From Sphingomonas sp. dw_22 (GTDB lineage: Bacteria > Pseudomonadota > Alphaproteobacteria > Sphingomonadales > Sphingomonadaceae): a stretch of 64,000 bases of DNA. This document shows, in pieces, positions 51,260 to 61,244 of this stretch. Both the position numbers and the translations under genes were made by a program. How positions within the stretch are numbered: the stretch's first letter is position 1; every line of letters starts with the position of its first letter. The notes below the pieces were generated by a model. The model was not told where the DNA came from and made no database searches. It saw only the letters and a list, made by a program, of their open reading frames with translations. The stretch is taken from contig NZ_JAAVVE010000022.1 of NCBI RefSeq assembly GCF_018449795.1, positions 1-64,000 on the forward strand, written 5' to 3'.

Positions 51260-51758
51260 GCGCGCGCCGTCGGTGGAAAGTCTGAACGATCAGGAACAGG
51301 CCGCCGATCAGTCCGAAGCCGTAGCTTGCCGAATGCGCCCAGGCATCGGCGGTGAAGGCGACATGCTTTGCGGGCGGGATTACCGTGTCCCAACCGCCCG
51401 GCACGGGTGTCAGGCCATTGGCGAACAGTACCGCGCCGGTGACGCCGCTAAGCGTGGCGGCGGCAGCTGAACCGAGCATCAGCAGGACGATCGGTTTCCA
51501 TAGTGCCTTGATGCCCAGCTTCGGCCTTTTGCCCAGCCGGGCTGCTGCGGCGAGACCAATCCCGAGTGGAAGCCCCACCCACCAGGTTGCAATGATCCCC
51601 CAGCCCAACGCGAGCAGGAACGGCGACTCGGTTGGAAAGACCGGCGGATGCGCGATCGAGAAATATTCCACGCAAAGGTGCGCAGTGACCTGATCGTGAA
51701 GGATGCCATAGGTGATCGCGGCCAAGGTCGCGAACAGCACGATTTTGAATGCTTCCAA
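51243..51758 (-). CDS. Membrane protein, unknown (TTG start)
   Basis: 171 residues, four membrane spans (FKIVLFATLAAITYGILHD, LGWGIIATWWVGLPLGIGLAA, IVLLMLGSAAAATLSG, FGLIGGLFLIVQ). I choose TTG 51758 because AGGGGG lies 7 bases before it and the family-like sequence begins there; the upstream ATG at 51815 adds a poor N-terminus. HDQVTAHLCVEYFS with a conserved-looking His/Cys is typical of a widespread uncharacterised family. Overlaps pheT tail to tail. Confidence 0.75.
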   Translation of the reverse strand: MEAFKIVLFATLAAITYGILHDQVTAHLCVEYFSIAHPPVFPTESPFLLALGWGIIATWWVGLPLGIGLAAAARLGKRPKLGIKALWKPIVLLMLGSAAAATLSGVTGAVLFANGLTPVPGGWDTVIPPAKHVAFTADAWAHSASYGFGLIGGLFLIVQTFHRRRALTPSA

Positions 51759-51847
51759 GCCCCACCCCCTCGATCGGTCGGCTCCACGATTGCAGGCTAT
51801 GCGACGAAGCGCCATAGGCCATCTCGCAGCCAGAAAGGGAGTATGCG

Positions 51848-52582
51848 ATGCCCACCGCCCTCATCACCGGAGCCACCGCAGGGATCGGCGAAGCTGCGGT
51901 TCGCAGTTTTGCAGATGCCGGTTGGCATGTCGTCGCCACCGGCCGTCGCGCCGATCGGCTGGAGAAGCTGGCGGGCGAGCGCGTCCATACCCTCGCCTTC
52001 GATATCCGCGACGAAGCAGCGCGCGACGCGGCGCTCGACAGCCTGCCGGCGCCCTTTTCCGGGATCGACCTGCTCATCAACAATGCCGGGCTCGCGCTCG
52101 GGCTGGAACCTGCGCAGAAGGCGTCGCTTTCCAACTGGAAGACGATGATCGACACCAACGTCACCGCGCTGGTCTCGATCACGCACAAGCTGCTGCCGGG
52201 CCTGGTCGAGCGCAAGGGCGCGATCATCAACTTGTCGTCGGTGGCGGCCAGCTATCCCTATCCGGGCGGCAATGTGTATGCAGGCACCAAGGCGTTCGTG
52301 CGCCAGTTCAGCCTCGACCTGCGCGCCGACCTGCACGGCACCGGCGTTCGCGTCACCTCGATCGAGCCGGGCATGGTCGAGACCGAGTTCACGCTGGTCC
52401 GCACCGGAAGCCAGGAAACCTCGGACAAGCTCTATGGCGGCGCGAACCCGATGACCGGCGAGGACATCGCCGAGACGTTGCTATGGGTCGCGACGCTGCC
52501 GCCGCATCTCAACATCAATGCGCTCGAACTGATGCCGGTCAACCAGTCGTGGCAGGGTTTCGCGGTCCACCGCGAGGACTGA
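51848..52582 (+). CDS. Short-chain dehydrogenase (YdfG-like)
   Basis: 244-residue SDR. TGATAGIGEAAV binds NADP; NNAGLALG and YAGTKAFV carry the fold and catalytic residues. It resembles serine/3-hydroxy acid dehydrogenases of the YdfG group. GGGAG precedes the ATG. Stops 4 bases before the convergent acetamidase stop. Confidence 0.9.
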   Translation: MPTALITGATAGIGEAAVRSFADAGWHVVATGRRADRLEKLAGERVHTLAFDIRDEAARDAALDSLPAPFSGIDLLINNAGLALGLEPAQKASLSNWKTMIDTNVTALVSITHKLLPGLVERKGAIINLSSVAASYPYPGGNVYAGTKAFVRQFSLDLRADLHGTGVRVTSIEPGMVETEFTLVRTGSQETSDKLYGGANPMTGEDIAETLLWVATLPPHLNINALELMPVNQSWQGFAVHRED

Positions 52583-52586
52583 GCGT

Positions 52587-53879
52587 TCAGGGACGGCGCG
52601 GCGGCAGCAGCTTCTTGTCCAGCCGCGCCGCCACGCCGACGCCGCGCCCGGCCAGATTGGGCACGCCGTAGCGCATCGCGGTGCCGAGCACCTGCGCCGC
52701 TTCGGACAGAGTGAGGCCGTAATCCTGCTGGAGCCACTGGATCATGCCGGTGCTCGCGGCCTTCAATGCCTCGTCGAGCGAGCCGGCCTGGCCGAGCACC
52801 ATGATTTCGCGGTCATTCTCGACGCGCGGCATCGAAACGGTGCGGCGCTTGATGAGATCAACGCTGAACTCGACCTCCATCGAAGTTTCCAGCGCATATT
52901 GCGACGTCTCGCCGTCGCCTTGGAGCGCATGCGCGTCGCCCAGATAGAGCAAGGCGCCGGGCTGCTGGACGGGAAGATAGACGGTCGCGCCTTCCGCGAC
53001 TTCGGGAAAGTCCATGTTGCCGCCGGTGCGCGCGGTGTCTCCGGTCGATAGCGGCGCCGATCCGAAGCCCGGCGCCACGGCGAGGCCGCCGAGCATGGGA
53101 CGCAGCGGCACGGCATAGTCCTTGAGCGCGCCGCTCGCGCCTTCGGGACGGGCAAGGCCGGCAGCGCGATCGAACCGCCAGCGCACCGGCTTGCCGAGCT
53201 CGCCCGCCTTGGCGATCAGGCTGGCGCCCAATGCGCGGCCGACGATCGTGTCGAGGCTGTCCGCCCAGTCGCGGTTCGGGGTGAGCTTGCGGATATGCAC
53301 GGCGATCGTGTCGCCCGGTTCGGCGCCGGCGATGAAGAAGGGGCCGGTCTGCGGATTGCCGAACAGCGCGCGGGTGACGCCCTTCTCGTCCACGCCGCCC
53401 GAATCGATCGTGGTCGTGCGCACCCCGTCGCCGGGCCAGAGCGTGAGCACGGGAAGGCGATCGGCGGTAAAGAGGTTCGAATAGTCGGCGGGCTTGTAAT
53501 CATGGACGCGCGGCGGCCCGGCGGGGCGATCGGGCAGGCGGCGCGCGGTGAAGCGATGCGGGATGCGCACGCCCGGATGGTTCGAATCGGGCATGTCGGC
53601 GTCGCCCGCCATGCCGGCCTGCCCCAGCGTGCCGGCATAGGCATAGATCGTGCCCTTGCGGTCCTTCGCCGAGAAGCGGATCGCCCGGCCCTTCACCGTG
53701 CCTTCGATCGGGTCGCCGTCGAGCGTGCCGTTCAGGCGCTCGCCGTCGCGCGTCATGTCGAGCGTCGAATAGGCGGCGTTGCCCCACATGTCGGTGACGA
53801 CGATCCAGTGCTCGGTGCGGTCCGCCTGGGCGAGGGCGGGCGTTGCGAACAGCAGGGGCAGCAGGACGGACAGGCGCAT
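52587..53879 (-). CDS. Exported acetamidase/formamidase family protein
   Basis: 430 residues with a signal peptide (MRLSVLLPLLFATPALAQ). A short beta domain (20-100) precedes an acetamidase/formamidase domain: TIDSGGVDEKG, AGAEPGDTIAVHI, and YLPVQQPGALLYLGDAHALQGDGE. ATG 53879 has GAGGAG; a longer upstream frame was not used. Likely hydrolyses an amide in the periplasm. Confidence 0.85.
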   Translation of the reverse strand: MRLSVLLPLLFATPALAQADRTEHWIVVTDMWGNAAYSTLDMTRDGERLNGTLDGDPIEGTVKGRAIRFSAKDRKGTIYAYAGTLGQAGMAGDADMPDSNHPGVRIPHRFTARRLPDRPAGPPRVHDYKPADYSNLFTADRLPVLTLWPGDGVRTTTIDSGGVDEKGVTRALFGNPQTGPFFIAGAEPGDTIAVHIRKLTPNRDWADSLDTIVGRALGASLIAKAGELGKPVRWRFDRAAGLARPEGASGALKDYAVPLRPMLGGLAVAPGFGSAPLSTGDTARTGGNMDFPEVAEGATVYLPVQQPGALLYLGDAHALQGDGETSQYALETSMEVEFSVDLIKRRTVSMPRVENDREIMVLGQAGSLDEALKAASTGMIQWLQQDYGLTLSEAAQVLGTAMRYGVPNLAGRGVGVAARLDKKLLPPRRP

Positions 53880-53995
53880 AAGGGCTCCTCGGCAGATTCG
53901 ATTACATCTGTAGTCGATAATAGGCGGATGTGAACCGCGCATTGTCGGGCAGCGGCGTTTGCGCCTAAGCAGCGCTTGCAATCAGGGAGCGGCAG

Positions 53996-54862
53996 ATGAT
54001 CGAAATCGCCTCAGACAAGCTGTCGGCCGCGATCGATCCGCTTGGCGCGGAGCTTTCGTCGCTCAGGGATGGCGAGGAGCGCGAGCTGATGACCGATGCC
54101 GATCCCGCCTTCTGGGCCGGGCGGGCGCCGTTGCTCTTTCCGATCGTCGGGCGGCTGGTGGACGACAGGTATCGGCTGGACGGCAGCGAATATCCGTTGC
54201 CGCAGCACGGCTTCGCACGGCGGCAGGGGTTCGAGGTGATCGAGCAGGCGGCGGATCGCGTCGTGTTCCGGCTGGCCGACAATGACACGACGCGGGCGGT
54301 CTATCCCTTCGCCTTCACGCTCGACGCGGCGTTCGCGCTGGCGGGGGCGACGCTGTCGATCGACGTGACCGTCACCAACAGCGGCGACCGGGACATGCCG
54401 GCGAGCTTCGGCTTCCATCCGGCCTTCGCCTGGCCGCTGCCCTATGGCCAGCCGCGCGGGGAGCATCGCATCCTGTTCGAGCAGGAGGAGCCGTCCGATC
54501 TCTCCGCGATCGTGCCGGGCGGGTGGATCGACGACCATGGCTGGCCGAGCCCGCTCGACGGGCGCGCGCTGAAGCTGGCCGATGCGCTGTTCGAGCGCGA
54601 TGCGCTGGTCTGGGCGCAGGTGGAGAGCCGCTCGGTGCGCTATGACGGCGGCGAAGGGCCGGGGCTGCGGATCGATTTCCCCGATACGCCGAGCCTCGGC
54701 ATCTGGACCAAGCCGGGCGCGCGCTTCGTGTGCATCGAGCCGTGGCATGGCATCGCGGACCGACAGGGCTTCGCCGGCGAGATCTGGGACAAGCCCGGGA
54801 TGCTGCGCTTCGAACCCGGCCAGTGCCGGACCTTCAGCATGCAGGTGACGTTGGAGCCGTGA
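53996..54862 (+). CDS. Aldose 1-epimerase family protein
   Basis: 288-residue galactose-mutarotase-like protein. LPQHGFARRQGFEVIEQ, SFGFHPAFAWPL and CIEPWHGIADRQ carry the conserved His and acid residues of the fold. It probably interconverts sugar anomers. GGGAG precedes the ATG. Confidence 0.9.
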   Translation: MIEIASDKLSAAIDPLGAELSSLRDGEERELMTDADPAFWAGRAPLLFPIVGRLVDDRYRLDGSEYPLPQHGFARRQGFEVIEQAADRVVFRLADNDTTRAVYPFAFTLDAAFALAGATLSIDVTVTNSGDRDMPASFGFHPAFAWPLPYGQPRGEHRILFEQEEPSDLSAIVPGGWIDDHGWPSPLDGRALKLADALFERDALVWAQVESRSVRYDGGEGPGLRIDFPDTPSLGIWTKPGARFVCIEPWHGIADRQGFAGEIWDKPGMLRFEPGQCRTFSMQVTLEP

Positions 54863-54936
54863 CCCGCGTCCTGCTGTCGCATCGCGGGCGCGAAAACCGG
54901 TTCCCACTTTTCGCTGCGATGCTCTAGAGGGCCGCG

Positions 54937-56508
54937 ATGCCGATTGTTTCCGACCGCCGTACCTTCGCGATCATCTCGCACCCCGATGCTGGCAAGACCA
55001 CGCTGACAGAAAAGCTGCTGCTGTTCGGCGGCGCGATCCATCTTGCCGGCGAAGTGAAGGCGCGCGGTGCCGCCCGGCGCGCGCGTTCGGACTGGATGAA
55101 GATCGAGCAGCAGCGCGGGATCTCGGTGACCAGCTCGGTGATGACGTTCGAGCGCGAGGGGATCACCTTCAACCTGCTCGACACGCCGGGCCATGAGGAT
55201 TTCAGCGAGGACACCTATCGCACGCTGACCGCGGTGGACTCGGCGGTGATGGTGATCGACGTCGCCAAGGGCATCGAGAGCCAGACGCGCAAGCTGTTCG
55301 AAGTCTGCCGGCTGCGGAACGTGCCGATTATCACCTTCGTCAACAAGGTCGATCGCGAGGGGCGCGAGGTGTTCGCGACTTTGGACGAAGTGGCGGACCT
55401 GCTTGCGCTCGACGTGACGCCGATGACCTGGCCGGTGGGCATGGGGGGCACATTCGAGGGGATCTACGACCTTGCCAACAAACGCCTGCTGCTGCCCGAG
55501 GGCGACAGCCGCGAGTTTCATGGCAAGGTGGTGCAGACCTCCGGCCTCGACGATCCGCAGCTCGATGCGATCGTCTCGGCCGAGAATCTCGCCAAGCTGC
55601 GCGAGGATGTCGAGCTGGCGCAGGCCGGCTATCCCGAGTTCGATCCGGTCGCCTATCGGCATGGCGACCTGACGCCGGTCTATTTCGGATCGGCGCTCAA
55701 GGAGTTCGGCGTCGATTCGCTTATCAACGCGATCGCCGAATTCGCCCCATCGCCGCGCGCGCAGCCGGCCGAGCCGGCGCCGGTCGAGCCGAGCCGCGAT
55801 GAGGTGACGGGCTTCATCTTCAAGGTCCAGGCGAACATGGATCCCAATCACCGCGACCGGATCGCGTTCATGCGGCTCTGCTCGGGTACCTTCAAGCGCG
55901 GCATGAAGCTGACGCCGACGGGTCATGGCAAGCCGATCGCGATCCACTCGCCGATCCTGTTCTTCGCGCGCGAACGCGAGCTGGCGGACGAGGCGTTTCC
56001 CGGCGACATCATCGGCATTCCCAATCACGGCACGCTCAGGGTGGGGGACACGCTGTCCGAGCGGGCGGACGTGCGCTTCACGGGCCTGCCCAATTTCGCG
56101 CCCGAGATCCTGCGCCGTGTGGTGCTGAAGGATCCGACCAAGACCAAGCAGCTCCGCAAGGCGCTGGACGACATGGCCGAGGAGGGGGTGACCCAGGTCT
56201 TCTATCCCGACATCGGATCGAACTGGATCATCGGCGTGGTGGGGCAGCTCCAGCTCGACGTGCTGCTCTCACGGCTGGATGCGGAGTACAAGGTTGCGGC
56301 GGGGCTGGAGGTCGCGCCGTTCGAGACGGCGCGCTGGGTGTCGGCCGAGGATCCGGCGGAGCTGAAGGCGTTCATGGAGCTCAACCGCGGCGCCATGGCC
56401 AAGGACCGCGACGGCAACCCGGTGTTCATGGCGAAATCGGCCTGGGAAGTCGGCTATATCGCCGATCGCTATGCCAAGGTGAAGTTCGCGGCGACGCGGG
56501 AGCGGTAA
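54937..56508 (+). CDS. prfC: Peptide chain release factor 3
   Basis: 523 residues. GTPase motifs SHPDAGKTT (14-22), LLDTPGHEDFSEDTYRTLTA (about 80-99) and NKVDREGRE (about 135). RF3 removes RF1/RF2 from the ribosome after peptide release. GAGGG before the ATG. Length is normal. Confidence 0.96.
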   Translation: MPIVSDRRTFAIISHPDAGKTTLTEKLLLFGGAIHLAGEVKARGAARRARSDWMKIEQQRGISVTSSVMTFEREGITFNLLDTPGHEDFSEDTYRTLTAVDSAVMVIDVAKGIESQTRKLFEVCRLRNVPIITFVNKVDREGREVFATLDEVADLLALDVTPMTWPVGMGGTFEGIYDLANKRLLLPEGDSREFHGKVVQTSGLDDPQLDAIVSAENLAKLREDVELAQAGYPEFDPVAYRHGDLTPVYFGSALKEFGVDSLINAIAEFAPSPRAQPAEPAPVEPSRDEVTGFIFKVQANMDPNHRDRIAFMRLCSGTFKRGMKLTPTGHGKPIAIHSPILFFARERELADEAFPGDIIGIPNHGTLRVGDTLSERADVRFTGLPNFAPEILRRVVLKDPTKTKQLRKALDDMAEEGVTQVFYPDIGSNWIIGVVGQLQLDVLLSRLDAEYKVAAGLEVAPFETARWVSAEDPAELKAFMELNRGAMAKDRDGNPVFMAKSAWEVGYIADRYAKVKFAATRER

Positions 56509-56514
56509 GGGCGG

Positions 56515-57765
56515 CTAGGCCACCCAGTCCTTCGCCAGCCGCCGGCTCGCCAGCGCCATCAGCGCACCGGCGACCAGATAGAGGCACAGTCCCGCCGCGA
56601 TGGCGTAGCGCAGCGCCTGGTCGCCATAGCTGGGGGCGAGATGGTCGGAGAGCGCGCCGATCACCCAGGAGCCCAGCCCCAGGCCGATCAAATTGTTGAT
56701 GAGCAGGAAGCTCGCCGAGGCGGTGGCGCGCATATGGGCGGGGACGAGATGCTGGACGGCGGTGAGCACCGGGCCGAGCCAGACATAGACCAGCGCCTGG
56801 GGCAGCAGGAACAGCGCGAAGGCGGCCTGCCACGATCCCGAGAGCACGCCGACGATGAACAAGGGCGTGCCCGCGACATAGCAGATCGCCGGGGCGAGCG
56901 CGTACCAGCGGCGGTCGCGCGCGCCCAGCCGGTCGCCGAGCCAGCCGCCGAGCAATATGCCCGCGACGCCGCCGGTGAGCAGCAAGGCGCCGAAGAACTG
57001 GCCGGTCTGGCCGATGGTGAGGCCGAAATTGCGCATGATGAGGCTGGGCAGCCAGAAGGCCACGCCATAGCCGCACATCGATCCCGCCGCCGCGCCGAAG
57101 GCGAGCAGCCAGAAGCTCGGCTTGGCGGCGAGGATGCCGAAGACGCGGCCGAGCGGCATCTGGCCGGCGGTGGCGGCCGGGCGCGGCGGATCGCGGACGA
57201 TCAGCTTGAAGGCGGGGGCGATGACCAGGCCGAGCAGGCCGACGATGAGGAAGGCCGTCCGCCACTCGACATTCTGCGCGATATAGCCGCCGAGCAGCGC
57301 ACCCGCGGCGGCGCCCACCGGGATGCCGAGCGAATAGATCGAGAGGGCGCGGGCGCGCTTCTCCGCCGGATAGGCATCGCTGATGAGGGCATAGCTGGGT
57401 GCGACGCCGCCCGCCTCGCCCACGCCGACGCCCAGGCGGAACAGGAACATCTGGGTGAAGTTCTGCGCGACGCCGCATAGCGCGGTGAACGCGCTCCACA
57501 CGCCGAGCGAGATCGTGATGACCCAGCTTCGGCTGGTCTTGTCGGCCAGCAGCGCGAGCGGGATCGCCAGCGTCGAATAGAGCGCGGCGAAGGCAAGGCC
57601 GCCCAGCATGCCGAGCTGGGTGTCGGTGAGGTGGAGGCTCGCCTTTACCGGCTGGGCGAGGATGCTCAGGATCTGCCGGTCGAGGAAGTTGAACGTATAG
57701 ACCAGCAGCAGCATCGCGAGGATGAGGCCGCGCGGGGCGGAAGAGGCGTTGGTCGAACCGGGCAC
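56515..57765 (-). CDS. MFS transporter, Spinster-like
   Basis: 416 residues with about 12 membrane spans. FNFLDRQILSILAQPVKASL in the first span and GVGEAGGVAPSYALISDAYP are typical of Spinster-like carriers. I choose GTG 57765 with AAAGG before it; the longer frame to 57846 would read through a palindromic repeat. Substrate unknown; location beside a TonB receptor hints at a shared small-molecule substrate, which is only a guess. Confidence 0.85.
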   Translation of the reverse strand: MPGSTNASSAPRGLILAMLLLVYTFNFLDRQILSILAQPVKASLHLTDTQLGMLGGLAFAALYSTLAIPLALLADKTSRSWVITISLGVWSAFTALCGVAQNFTQMFLFRLGVGVGEAGGVAPSYALISDAYPAEKRARALSIYSLGIPVGAAAGALLGGYIAQNVEWRTAFLIVGLLGLVIAPAFKLIVRDPPRPAATAGQMPLGRVFGILAAKPSFWLLAFGAAAGSMCGYGVAFWLPSLIMRNFGLTIGQTGQFFGALLLTGGVAGILLGGWLGDRLGARDRRWYALAPAICYVAGTPLFIVGVLSGSWQAAFALFLLPQALVYVWLGPVLTAVQHLVPAHMRATASASFLLINNLIGLGLGSWVIGALSDHLAPSYGDQALRYAIAAGLCLYLVAGALMALASRRLAKDWVA

Positions 57766-57786
57766 TGGGGGCCTTTCCGCGAAAAG

Positions 57787-57898
57787 CCCTCTCCCGCTTG
57801 CGGGAGAGGGTTGGGTGAGGGTCTGTAGTGGCCTCACCCGATGCACTCAATCTTATGACTCACCCTCACCCCGGCCCTCTCCCGCAAGCGGGAGAGGG
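57787..57898. repeat. Pair of REP-like palindromes
   Basis: Two palindromes with the same 11-base arms (CCCTCTCCCGC and GCGGGAGAGGG) at 57787-57810 and 57875-57898 are placed head to head, each with a short GGTGAGG-type tail toward the middle. They lie between the MFS gene start and the TonB receptor end. This is a REP/BIME-like intergenic element. Confidence 0.8.
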
Positions 57899-57917
57899 AG
57901 CAGAAGAGAAGGTGCGA

Positions 57918-60272
57918 TCAGAACTTCACGCCGAAGGTCGCGAAGACCTGGCGCGGATTGCCGTAGAAGGCGGTGGCGACGCCCTCCTTGCCCAGCGTCG
58001 GGGTATAGCCGCCGGTGGCAGTGAGGATCGGCACGCCGGCGACCGTCGCGTCGATATATTGATAGCCCGACGTCTTGTAATGCTGGTCGGTCAGGTTCTT
58101 GCCGTGGATGCCGATCGAATAGCGGCCATCGGCGAAGCTGTAGGTCAGGTGCGCGTCGAGCAGCGCATAGCCCGGCTGATCGAGGAACGGGCTCGCCGTC
58201 TCGAACTGATGGGTGAGGCTGCGATAGGAGAGCGTGGTCGACGCGGCCAGGTCGCCGCTTCCCACCGGCGCCGCCGCCGACAGCGTGCCCGACAGCGTCC
58301 AGTCCGGCGTGTTCTGGAACACGCGGTCGTCGGACACGTCGACGCCGGTCGGCCCGATGAAGCGCTTGTACTTGGCGTCGATGTAACCGAGCGTCCCGGT
58401 GAAATTGATGTTCGAGCCCGGCCCCGCGAAACCGCGCGAGAGGACCGCAGTGGTCTCCAGCTCGACGCCCTTGATGTCCGCCTTGGCCGCGTTGGTGGTG
58501 ATGCCGCAGAAGCTCTGGACGCCGCCGGACAGGCAGCCGACCGAGCCTGGGATCTGGACGTTCGAATAGTCCGAATAGAAGCCGTCGAGCGCCCAGGTGA
58601 GGCGGCGATCGAATGCCGCGCCCTTCCAGCCGATCTCATAGCTCTTCACCGTCTCCGGATCGAAGGACAGGTAATTGTAGATGTCCTGATAGCCGATGCC
58701 TGGCTGGCCGTCGGTATCGGGCGCCGAGGTGCCCGAGCCGCGCGGATCGAAGCCGCCGCCCTTGAAGCCTTCCGAATAGGAGGCGTAGAGCATGTGATCC
58801 TCGGTCGGCTTGAAGGCGAGCGAGGCGCGCGGCGTGAAGCGCTTGAAGTTCGCGGTGCCGTTGAAATCGGTGGCGACCGCGCCGAACGGGACCGGAGTGC
58901 CGCCGAAATCGGGCGTAAGGCCGATATAATTGGCCTTGAACACATGGCTCTTGCGCTGATCCCAGGTGTAGCGGCCGCCGACCGTCAGGCTGATCTGCGG
59001 CGTCACGTCATAGGTGAAGTCGCCATAGATCGAGCTGGTCTCGGTGCGGACGTCGCCGGCGGTATAGGCGTTGAGGCCGGGAACCGTGGTTGACAGCAGC
59101 ACGCCGAAGCCCGTCGTCGCCTTCGCGCCCAGATAGTAGAAGCCGACGATGCCGTTCAGCTTCTCGCTGCTGTACAGGGCCTGGAATTCCTGGCTGGTCT
59201 GGTTGTTCTTGTAATAGGCCGGCACGTCGACATCGACCGAGGGCGTCGAATCGAAATCGATCGGGGTGTAGGACGTATCCTCGCGATAGGCGCTGACGCT
59301 GCGCAGGGTGATGTGATCGCTCACCTCGGCGCTCGCGGTCATCGAGATGCCGCCCGCCTCGACATCGTTCTTCGGGCTGTTGAGCCCGGCATTGGTATCA
59401 TAGACGTTGGAAAGGGAAGGCGATCCGGTCAGCAGGCCGTCGAACAGCCGGTGGCCGTTGCGCGCGTTCGACTTGTCATGGGTATAGTCGCCGGTGATGC
59501 GGATCTGCATCTTGTCGTCGGGCGAGGCGAATTCCAGCGTGCCGCGCGCCGCCCAGACATTCTTGTTGTAATTGTCGATGCCGAGATATTTGTTCTCGCC
59601 GAAGCCATCGCGCGTCAGCCGCGCGCCCGACACGCCGATCTTGAACAACTCGCCGAGCGGGGTGGAGGCGCTGACGATCAGGTCTGCCTGGTTGTACGAG
59701 CCATAGGTGCCCTTGACCGAGAGGGTCGGCTTGTCCTCCAGCCGCTTGGTGACATATTTCACCGCGCCGCCGATCGTGTTGCGGCCATAGAGCGTGCCCT
59801 GCGGCCCGCGCAGCACCTCGATCCGGTCGACATCGTAGATGTCGAGCACCGCCGCCTGCGGACGATTGAGGTACACGTCGTCGAGATAGATGCCGATGCC
59901 GGCCTCGAAGCCCGGGACCGGATCCTGCTGGCCGACGCCGCGGATGAAGGCGGCGAGCGTCGAATTGGTGCCGCGCGCGTCCTTGAGCGTGGTGTTGGGG
60001 GTGGAGGTCTGGATGTCGGTCAGGTCGATCGCACCGTTGCGCTCCAGCGTCGCGGCGGAGAAGGCGGTGACGGCGGTGGGCACGTCGAGCAGCCGCTCCT
60101 CGCGGCGGCGCGCGGTGACGACGATTTCGCCATTGTCCTGCGCGGCGGTCTCGTCGGTCTGCGCGGCGGCGACGTCGGTTGCGGTGTCCTGTGCGAAGGC
60201 CGGCGCGGCGCCCAGCACGGCAAAGGCGGCCCCGGCGAACAGCGCGGCGCGAACGGAAATCAGGCGTGACAT
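57918..60272 (-). CDS. TonB-dependent receptor
   Basis: 784 residues. Signal peptide (MSRLISVRAALFAGAAFAVLGAAPAFA), TonB-box region with GEIVVTARRREE, plug domain with LRGPQGTLYGRNTIGGAVKY, and a beta-barrel that ends in Phe (FATFGVKF). GGAGGAG precedes the ATG. Imports an unknown ligand across the outer membrane. It is divergent from a TetR gene, with a likely operator between them. Confidence 0.95.
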   Translation of the reverse strand: MSRLISVRAALFAGAAFAVLGAAPAFAQDTATDVAAAQTDETAAQDNGEIVVTARRREERLLDVPTAVTAFSAATLERNGAIDLTDIQTSTPNTTLKDARGTNSTLAAFIRGVGQQDPVPGFEAGIGIYLDDVYLNRPQAAVLDIYDVDRIEVLRGPQGTLYGRNTIGGAVKYVTKRLEDKPTLSVKGTYGSYNQADLIVSASTPLGELFKIGVSGARLTRDGFGENKYLGIDNYNKNVWAARGTLEFASPDDKMQIRITGDYTHDKSNARNGHRLFDGLLTGSPSLSNVYDTNAGLNSPKNDVEAGGISMTASAEVSDHITLRSVSAYREDTSYTPIDFDSTPSVDVDVPAYYKNNQTSQEFQALYSSEKLNGIVGFYYLGAKATTGFGVLLSTTVPGLNAYTAGDVRTETSSIYGDFTYDVTPQISLTVGGRYTWDQRKSHVFKANYIGLTPDFGGTPVPFGAVATDFNGTANFKRFTPRASLAFKPTEDHMLYASYSEGFKGGGFDPRGSGTSAPDTDGQPGIGYQDIYNYLSFDPETVKSYEIGWKGAAFDRRLTWALDGFYSDYSNVQIPGSVGCLSGGVQSFCGITTNAAKADIKGVELETTAVLSRGFAGPGSNINFTGTLGYIDAKYKRFIGPTGVDVSDDRVFQNTPDWTLSGTLSAAAPVGSGDLAASTTLSYRSLTHQFETASPFLDQPGYALLDAHLTYSFADGRYSIGIHGKNLTDQHYKTSGYQYIDATVAGVPILTATGGYTPTLGKEGVATAFYGNPRQVFATFGVKF

Positions 60273-60340
60273 GGTGTATCTCCTCCCCGGTGGCCAACCC
60301 GTCTTTGGTGCGGGTTGTAAGCGGTCGCCGGACGCTATAC

Positions 60341-60361
60341 TGAAACCTGAACCGGGTTTCA
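60341..60361. promoter_or_regulatory. Likely TetR operator
   Basis: TGAAACC and GGTTTCA with a 7-base spacer form a perfect dyad in the 116-base gap between the divergent TonB receptor and TetR genes. Its place suits control of both genes by the TetR protein. Confidence 0.6.
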
Positions 60362-60388
60362 ACTTGGATCGAGCAGGGAGAGGGCAAC

Positions 60389-61060
60389 ATGGTTGACGGG
60401 CGTGGCAATGCGGCCACATCCCCTGGTTCCGGTCCGGGCCGGCGTGCCGATTCCGGCGAGGCCGCGAGCGCCGGCAAGGAGCCGCGCACCGCGCGCGGGC
60501 GGCGGACGCTGCGTACGATCCTGGATGCGGCGGCCGAGGAATTCGGCGAGAAGGGGTTTCACGAAGGCTCGATCAGCGGGATCACCCGCCGCGCCGGCGT
60601 CGCGCTGGGGAGCTTCTACACCTATTTCGATTCGAAGGACGACGTGTTCCGCGCGCTGGTGCGCGACATGTCCGAGCAGGTGCGCGAGAATGTCGCGCCG
60701 GCGCTGAAGGGCGCGACGGACCAGATCGCGGCCGAGCGCGCGGCGCTGCTGGCGTTCATCCGCTTCACGCGGACGCACAAGGAGATCTACCGGATCATCG
60801 ACGAGGCCGAGTTCGTCGACCCCGACAGCTTCCGCCTGCATTATGCGACCACCGCCGATCGCATCGCCCGTCGTCTGCGCGCCGCCGCCGATCGCGGCGA
60901 GATCCGCGACGATGTCGGCGAGATCCATGCCTGGGCGATCATGGGGATGAACGTGTTCCTGGGGCTCCGCTACAGCGTGTGGGACGAGGATGTCGGCCCC
61001 GAGACGATCGCCGATACGGTCGCGACGATGCTGGCGCGCGGGATCGGGACGGGGGAATAG
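60389..61060 (+). CDS. TetR-family regulator
   Basis: 223 residues. N-terminal Gly/Ala-rich tail, then the helix-turn-helix: RTILDAAAEEFGEKGFHEGS followed by ITRRAGVALGSFYTYFDSKDD. The C-terminal ligand domain is not specific. It probably represses the divergent TonB receptor gene and itself. Confidence 0.9.
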   Translation: MVDGRGNAATSPGSGPGRRADSGEAASAGKEPRTARGRRTLRTILDAAAEEFGEKGFHEGSISGITRRAGVALGSFYTYFDSKDDVFRALVRDMSEQVRENVAPALKGATDQIAAERAALLAFIRFTRTHKEIYRIIDEAEFVDPDSFRLHYATTADRIARRLRAAADRGEIRDDVGEIHAWAIMGMNVFLGLRYSVWDEDVGPETIADTVATMLARGIGTGE

Positions 61061-61244
61061 GGCTGCGCTCCTTCGTGCCGACCGCCAATGATCGTTCGCG
61101 CGACGACGCGACGGCGCGACGAAGGATCAGCCTGGTTCGGGCCGATCCCTCCTCCAGCACCTTATGGATGGGGCGATTCGTTTTTCCCTTAGCGCGCCAT
61201 CGTTGCGTCGCCGCGCGAAAATAAGGGCTCTGCCGAAGTCCCTA

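Noticed and set aside
57766..57846. N-terminal extension of the MFS transporter
   Set aside because: It would translate the REP-like palindrome; GTG 57765 fits the family start and has a ribosome binding site.
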